Below, one piece after another: positions 39,805 to 44,688 of a DNA stretch of 44,688 bases. The DNA is taken from assembly GCA_022775805.1 (NCBI GenBank), contig JALFKB010000060.1:1-44688 (forward strand). Reading direction: 5' to 3'. Position 1 is the stretch's first letter. The number at the start of each line of letters is the position of its first letter. Origin of the DNA: Clostridiales bacterium (GTDB lineage: Bacteria; Bacillota; Clostridia; Peptostreptococcales; Anaerovoracaceae). The notes under the pieces were generated by a model. That model saw only the letters and a program-made list of their open reading frames with translations. It had not been told where the DNA came from and searched no databases. The position numbers were made by a program, and so were the translations under genes.

Positions 39805-40395
39805 ATGAGCGTAAAAAAAATCCTAAGGACATCAAATGTTTACAGCAGCAATCAGGCTGTAGAAAACAAAATGAAGCAAATTCATCCTAAGTTGTTTGGC
39901 TTGTTTTGCCCTGTTAAATACAGTTTGGTTTCGACGGAGAAAGTGTATGTGCCTTATATGTTTATGGTGTTTAATTACAGAGTCTTGAGAAATCCTCGAA
40001 AAAATGGCGAACAGCTCGGAACGTTTGATAAAGAAGGTCAGATTGGAATAGTTTATGACATGAATGAAGTTCATGCTTTCCATTACGACTTATATGACGA
40101 GCTGGCACTTGTTGAGTCATCGGTTGACTCAACTGAAGTGAAATTGCTACAAACTGGATGCACCGAAAAGGAGGCGATTGAAAATAGTATAGAGTGTGCA
40201 AAATGGCAATTTTTACGAAAGGTATTTCACGCAGTTCCTGAAATTACTCTTGCAGAGAAAACGGCTTTTTACAGAGAAGCGGTAAAACTGAATCTGACAT
40301 GCAGAGGGAAGCAGTACGAAAAATTTGCATATCTGGACATGTTTGGTGCAAAGAATGAGCATATTTCAGGATTAAAGGTAAGGCTAGATGTGTGA
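39805..40395 (+). CDS. hypothetical protein
   Basis: 197 aa from ATG at 39805 with GGAGG at 39791; the track start at 39742 lies inside the promoter. Confidence 0.75.
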   Translation: MSVKKILRTSNVYSSNQAVENKMKQIHPKLFGLFCPVKYSLVSTEKVYVPYMFMVFNYRVLRNPRKNGEQLGTFDKEGQIGIVYDMNEVHAFHYDLYDELALVESSVDSTEVKLLQTGCTEKEAIENSIECAKWQFLRKVFHAVPEITLAEKTAFYREAVKLNLTCRGKQYEKFAYLDMFGAKNEHISGLKVRLDV

Positions 40396-41842
40396 GGAGG
40401 AAAGTATGATTGATTTCAAAGAACTATGGGGAGCAGCCGATTGGATTGTGCTGGCAGCGTATTTTGTGGGTGTAATGAGCGTAGGTTTCGTTATGCACAG
40501 AAAAGCAAGTAAAAACTTTAAGAGTTTCTTCGTAGCATCCAGAAGGCTGACAATACCGGTACTTATTGGTGTAGCGGGAGCGGCATGGTATGATTCATGG
40601 ACAATTGTAGGTCTTGGGGAACTTGGTGCGACATTGGGAATTTCAATTATTCTGTTTTATGTTGTTCCAGGATGCTTCCTCAGGCTGCCATTGGCTCTCT
40701 GGATAGGACCTATGACAAGAGATAAACTTCCCGATTGGGTAATAACACTTCCTGATATGATCAGGTACTTCTACAACAAGCCGGCAGGCGTTCTGGCCAG
40801 TATCGTGCCGATGGCGTCAATATTATATTGCTGTGCACTTATGTTTGCAGCTGGAGATGTACTCCATTTGGTTGCCGGTGTACCTATTTGGGCAACTATG
40901 ATTGTAGCAGGAGTTGCAATAATAATATATACAATGATGGCAGGCATGTGGGGTCTTGCAGTTACAGATCTGATACAGTTTATGGTTATGACTGTTTCGG
41001 CTGGTGCAGTTCTTCTCGGCGTATACATGCACTTTAACGGGGCAGATGGATTTTTGGATGCAATAATGGCAAGTGATCCTGAGAAACTCAGCCTTACAGG
41101 TCATCAGACATTTGCAACTGCTTTTGGATATGTTATTTCGGCTGCAGCACTGTATGTTAATGCTCAGAGCTATCAGAGATTTGGAGCAGCAAAGGAAGGC
41201 GGCGACATAAAGGTTGCGTACACACTGATGCTTGTAATCGGGCTTATATTCAGTACAGCAATGGTAGTAGCCGGACTTGCATCCTCAGTGCTTTATCCAA
41301 ATGCAGAAACATTCTCGGCAGGATATTGGGCAACAATTTTTGAAGTACTGCCGCCGGGAATAAGAGGATTGTTTGTAGCGGCACTCATAGCTGCTGTAAT
41401 GTCAACTGTAAGTGCGGATCTTCTTATTACAGGAGGTATCCTTGTTAAGGATATTTATAAAGATCTCTTTAAGCCGAACCTTACAGATCAAGGCGTTCTA
41501 AAGGGAACAAGAGTAATGATAGTATTGCTCGGACTGTTTATAATATGCGGTACTTATCTGTGGAGAAACGGTATCGGTAATGCCTGGGCAATAATTGGAG
41601 GCTTCCAGGTTGCAGTATTCCTGATTCCGATTCTTGGAGGTTTCTTCTTTAAGAAAAAAACAGCAAAAGGAGGTCTTATTGCAATTACAGCAGGAATAAT
41701 ATTCTACATTGTATGGCAGTTTATTCTTGCAGCTCCATTCGGAATTCCATCCAGTGTTGCTACATGGATATTCGGAGGCATTGTATACTTCATCGCATGC
41801 TTCGCAACATATAAGCCTGAAAACAGAACCGTAATAGAATAG
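40388..41842 (+). CDS. sodium:solute symporter (SSS) family transporter
   Basis: 484 aa polytopic; SSS-like layout (GAAWYDSWTIVGLGELG, FVAALIAAVMSTVSADLLITGGILVKDIYK). Confidence 0.9.
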   Translation: MCEEESMIDFKELWGAADWIVLAAYFVGVMSVGFVMHRKASKNFKSFFVASRRLTIPVLIGVAGAAWYDSWTIVGLGELGATLGISIILFYVVPGCFLRLPLALWIGPMTRDKLPDWVITLPDMIRYFYNKPAGVLASIVPMASILYCCALMFAAGDVLHLVAGVPIWATMIVAGVAIIIYTMMAGMWGLAVTDLIQFMVMTVSAGAVLLGVYMHFNGADGFLDAIMASDPEKLSLTGHQTFATAFGYVISAAALYVNAQSYQRFGAAKEGGDIKVAYTLMLVIGLIFSTAMVVAGLASSVLYPNAETFSAGYWATIFEVLPPGIRGLFVAALIAAVMSTVSADLLITGGILVKDIYKDLFKPNLTDQGVLKGTRVMIVLLGLFIICGTYLWRNGIGNAWAIIGGFQVAVFLIPILGGFFFKKKTAKGGLIAITAGIIFYIVWQFILAAPFGIPSSVATWIFGGIVYFIACFATYKPENRTVIE

Positions 41843-41860
41843 TAAAGGAGGAGGATTATT

Positions 41861-42097
41861 ATGGAAAACAATACAAAGACTCCAATGTCTCAGGAAAAAA
41901 AGCATAAAATCGGAAACATTCTTGCAGTTGTGACAGTAGTTTTGAGCATTCTTGTTCCGCTGGGATTCTGTGCGGGAACTGAAGTGTTATTTTGGGTCCT
42001 CATTGCAGTAAACTTCCTCTTTGGGCCTTGTTGCTTCGTGGCATATCTTCTGGAAGTTAAGCGTGGTGTATTTGCATACAATGAGGATGAAGAGTAG
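41861..42097 (+). CDS. small membrane protein
   Basis: 78 aa, two hydrophobic segments, GGAGGAGG RBS. Confidence 0.65.
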   Translation: MENNTKTPMSQEKKHKIGNILAVVTVVLSILVPLGFCAGTEVLFWVLIAVNFLFGPCCFVAYLLEVKRGVFAYNEDEE

Positions 42098-42110
42098 ATA
42101 GGAGACGATA

Positions 42111-42431
42111 ATGAGAATAGAAGAACATCCTATTTTAGGGGAATATAAGAAAGGCAAGAAAGTAAAATTTTCTTTTGATGGTAAAGAATTGGAAGGATTC
42201 GAAGGAGAACCAATTGCAGCGGCGTTAATGGCATCTGGTGTGACGACTCATCGTCACACCAGAAAAAAAGGGACTCCGAGAGGAATTTTCTGTGCTATCG
42301 GCAGATGTACAGACTGCGTAATGGTTGTAGATGGAGAAATAAATGTAAGAACATGCATAACACCATTAAAAGAGGGAATGAAGGTTCAAACGCAGTATGG
42401 ATTATCAGCAGATAAGGAGGCCGAAAAATGA
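42111..42431 (+). CDS. (2Fe-2S)-binding protein (HcnA/SoxA-like small subunit)
   Basis: 106 aa; CAIGRCTDCVM...TC (CX4CX2C...C). Confidence 0.88.
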   Translation: MRIEEHPILGEYKKGKKVKFSFDGKELEGFEGEPIAAALMASGVTTHRHTRKKGTPRGIFCAIGRCTDCVMVVDGEINVRTCITPLKEGMKVQTQYGLSADKEAEK

Positions 42432-44002
42432 AAAGATATGACCTTATTGTAATCGGAGCTGGTCCGGCGGGACTTTCTGCCGCGATAGAAGGTGCAAAAG
42501 CCGGAATGAGGACTGTTGTTTTTGATGAAAATGAAAAGCCGGGAGGCCAGCTTTTTAAACAAATACATAAATTTTTCGGATCGAAAGAGCATAAAGCCAA
42601 AATAAGAGGTATTAATATCGGAACTGAACTTCTGGATGAAGCAGAAAAAGCAGGAGTTGAAGTAAACTTATCATCGACAGTAATAGGAATTTATCCTGAG
42701 AAATGCATTTCAGTAAATAAAGGCGACCATATAGAAAACTATCGTGCAGAATCAATAATAGTTGCTACAGGTGCAGCTGAAAGAATGATACCCTTCAAGG
42801 GATGGGATCTTCCGGGAGTATTGGGGGCAGGCGCTGCACAGACAATGATGAATCTGCATGGTGTAATGCCTGGTAAAAAGGTTGTTATGGTTGGAACGGG
42901 AAATGTAGGACTTGTTGTCAGCTTCCAGCTTTTGCAGGCAGGATGCAGTGTGGAGGCATTAATCGATGCAGCACCAAGAGTCGGAGGATATGGCGTCCAT
43001 GCGTCAAAAGTGGCAAGAACCGGAGTGCCTTTTCTGTTATCCCATACAGTTGTTGAAGCAAAAGGAAAAGACCACGTTGAAAGCGTTGTTATTGCACAGG
43101 TAGATGAGAAGTTCCGGACTATTCCGGGAACTGAAAAGGAAATTGAAGCAGACACGATATGCATTGCAGTAGGTCTTAATCCTATGAGCCAGCTTGTTAG
43201 AATGACAGGATGTGAAATGCAAGATGCCGGAGGTCTGGTGCCCGTTTGTAATGAATATGGTGAAACTTCAATCCCGGGAATATTTGCAGCGGGAGATGTT
43301 TCCGGTATTGAAGAAGCTAGCTCAGCAATGATAGAGGGACACATTGCAGGTCTTGCAGCAGCTAAATATACAGGATGGATAGATGAAAACGAATTTATTG
43401 AAGCCGTAAAAATAAGGACCTCTTCTCTTGATAAGCTCAGACAGGGAATGTTCGCGCCTCAAAATAAGGGAAAGAAGATAGAAAATACAGATGAAGGCAT
43501 CCCTGTTTCAAAATCATTGTTAGAAAAAGGATATATGGACGATGAAGAAATGGAACGTTATCCGGGTGTTGTCAAGAAAGCAGGTGTACATCCTGTAATT
43601 GAATGTTCGCAGAATATACCTTGCGATCCTTGCCAGGAAGCATGTCCGTTTGGCTGCATTAAAGTTGGCGAGAGAATTACTGATTTGCCGGCAGTTGTTG
43701 AGGATTCAACATGCAGAAATTGCGGTGCGTGTGTTGCTGCATGTCCGGGGCAGGCGATTTTTCTTGTTAATGAAGATGCAGAGGAAAAAATGGGAACTGT
43801 TTCACTGCCTTATGAGTTTCTTCCGCGCCCTGAAGTTGGTGACAAAGGAGTTGCTCTTGACCGAAGCGGAAGGGTTATATGCGATGCAGAGGTGGTAAAA
43901 ATTCAGAATGTGGGTTCTTTTGACAGAACAGCAGTACTGACAATGAAAGTTCCAAAGGAATATACATCGAGTGCAAGATTCTTCAAAAAGGAGGTATATT
44001 AA
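42428..44002 (+). CDS. FAD/NAD(P)-dependent oxidoreductase (HcnB-like) with C-terminal [4Fe-4S] ferredoxin motifs
   Basis: 524 aa; IGAGPAGLSAAIEGAKAG, GTGNVG; CDPCQEACP and CRNCGACVAACP. Confidence 0.9.
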   Translation: MKRYDLIVIGAGPAGLSAAIEGAKAGMRTVVFDENEKPGGQLFKQIHKFFGSKEHKAKIRGINIGTELLDEAEKAGVEVNLSSTVIGIYPEKCISVNKGDHIENYRAESIIVATGAAERMIPFKGWDLPGVLGAGAAQTMMNLHGVMPGKKVVMVGTGNVGLVVSFQLLQAGCSVEALIDAAPRVGGYGVHASKVARTGVPFLLSHTVVEAKGKDHVESVVIAQVDEKFRTIPGTEKEIEADTICIAVGLNPMSQLVRMTGCEMQDAGGLVPVCNEYGETSIPGIFAAGDVSGIEEASSAMIEGHIAGLAAAKYTGWIDENEFIEAVKIRTSSLDKLRQGMFAPQNKGKKIENTDEGIPVSKSLLEKGYMDDEEMERYPGVVKKAGVHPVIECSQNIPCDPCQEACPFGCIKVGERITDLPAVVEDSTCRNCGACVAACPGQAIFLVNEDAEEKMGTVSLPYEFLPRPEVGDKGVALDRSGRVICDAEVVKIQNVGSFDRTAVLTMKVPKEYTSSARFFKKEVY

Positions 44003-44005
44003 ACC

Positions 44006-44341
44006 ATGGAATACAAAGTATTTGACAGAACGAAACCTATAGGAGAATTTGTCGAAGGGCCTGATGATGATATTATTGTCTGCAGATGTGAAGAGATAAC
44101 AAAAGGAGAAATCAGAAGGGCAATATATGACGGAATGTATACTGTAAATGAGGTCAAGCGTTATATAAGACCGGGTATGGGGCTCTGCCAGGGACTTACA
44201 TGCGGCAGAAATGTTAAAGAGATTATTGCCAGGGAACTGGGCATGTCTCCACAGGAACTTGAAGAATCAACACCACGCCCGCCGGCAAGGCCGGTTACAG
44301 CTATTGTTTATGCAGATTGCAGAGGGGAGGAAGAAAAATGA
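44006..44341 (+). CDS. BFD-like [2Fe-2S] protein
   Basis: 111 aa; IVCRCEEITKGEI...GMGLCQGLTCG. Confidence 0.85.
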   Translation: MEYKVFDRTKPIGEFVEGPDDDIIVCRCEEITKGEIRRAIYDGMYTVNEVKRYIRPGMGLCQGLTCGRNVKEIIARELGMSPQELEESTPRPPARPVTAIVYADCRGEEEK

Positions 44342-44688
44342 CCAGCGGCGAAGTAAGAAAATCAGACGTAATAATAATCGGCAGCGGATCTGTAGGTAAT
44401 GCGGCGGCTTATTTCCTCGCGCTGGAGGGTCTTTCGGTTACGGTTCTTGAAAAAGATACAGTGGGAAGCGGCGCATCTGTCAGAAATGGCGGACAGAACA
44501 AGATGAATACCAGAGGCGAGCCGGAGTTGTCTCTGGGAATGTATGGTGTACAGGAAATCTGGCCTAGACTGCAGAGAGATTTGGGTGTTGATATAGAATT
44601 CAGCAAAACAGGAGGATATAGAAACGCTCTGACGGAAGACGAAATGGAAAACATGCAGAAGTTTTGGCCGATTGCAAAAAAGTATGGC
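44338..44688 (+). CDS. FAD-dependent (DAO-type) oxidoreductase, truncated by window end
   Basis: ATG at 44338 overlapping upstream stop; DVIIIGSGSVGNAAAYFLALEGLSVTVLEKD. Confidence 0.9.
   Translation, partial: MTSGEVRKSDVIIIGSGSVGNAAAYFLALEGLSVTVLEKDTVGSGASVRNGGQNKMNTRGEPELSLGMYGVQEIWPRLQRDLGVDIEFSKTGGYRNALTEDEMENMQKFWPIAKKYG

Noticed and set aside
43044-43062. TTGAAGCAA in the HcnB-like gene
   Set aside because: Single occurrence in coding sequence (VVEAKGK) without paired motifs; expected by chance.

Overview
The window looks like a chromosome segment from a low/mid-GC anaerobic Firmicute of clostridial type (taxonomy is inferred from gene order and protein character only). Left part (1-7.6 kb): an uncharacterised Cys-containing membrane protein, a probable yybP-ykoY Mn2+ riboswitch driving terC-family, mntP and EamA genes, a small membrane protein plus lipoprotein, then ychF and lgt on the minus strand. 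Core (7.8-31 kb): a dcw cluster (mraZ-rsmH-ftsL-PBP/PASTA-murF-mraY-murD-ftsW-murG-ftsQ-ftsZ, with no murE, murC or ftsA), followed by a TrmH-type methyltransferase, pheST, zapA, mutS2, argS, a radical SAM gene and a TPR gene. At 31.6-32.0 kb there are three tRNA genes (Asn, Leu, fMet). A small decayed integrative element sits in the fMet 3' end; its 17-bp duplicated tRNA end reappears at about 35.67 kb. Right part (36-44.7 kb): a sigma-54 regulator, two -24/-12 promoters, an Fe-ADH, an SSS transporter and an HcnABC/hydroxyproline-dehydrogenase-like oxidoreductase operon that runs off the window. Most unusual observation: two intergenic sequences 27 kb apart (3941-4196 and 31139-31394), each exactly 256 bp, in inverted orientation. 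Each carries eight alternating-strand copies of a 9-mer (TTGAAGCAA/TTGCTTCAA) at identical, mirror-symmetric positions (start-to-start spacing 26-56-26-25-26-56-26). The motifs are conserved far better than the sequence between them. I cannot assign this element to a known class.
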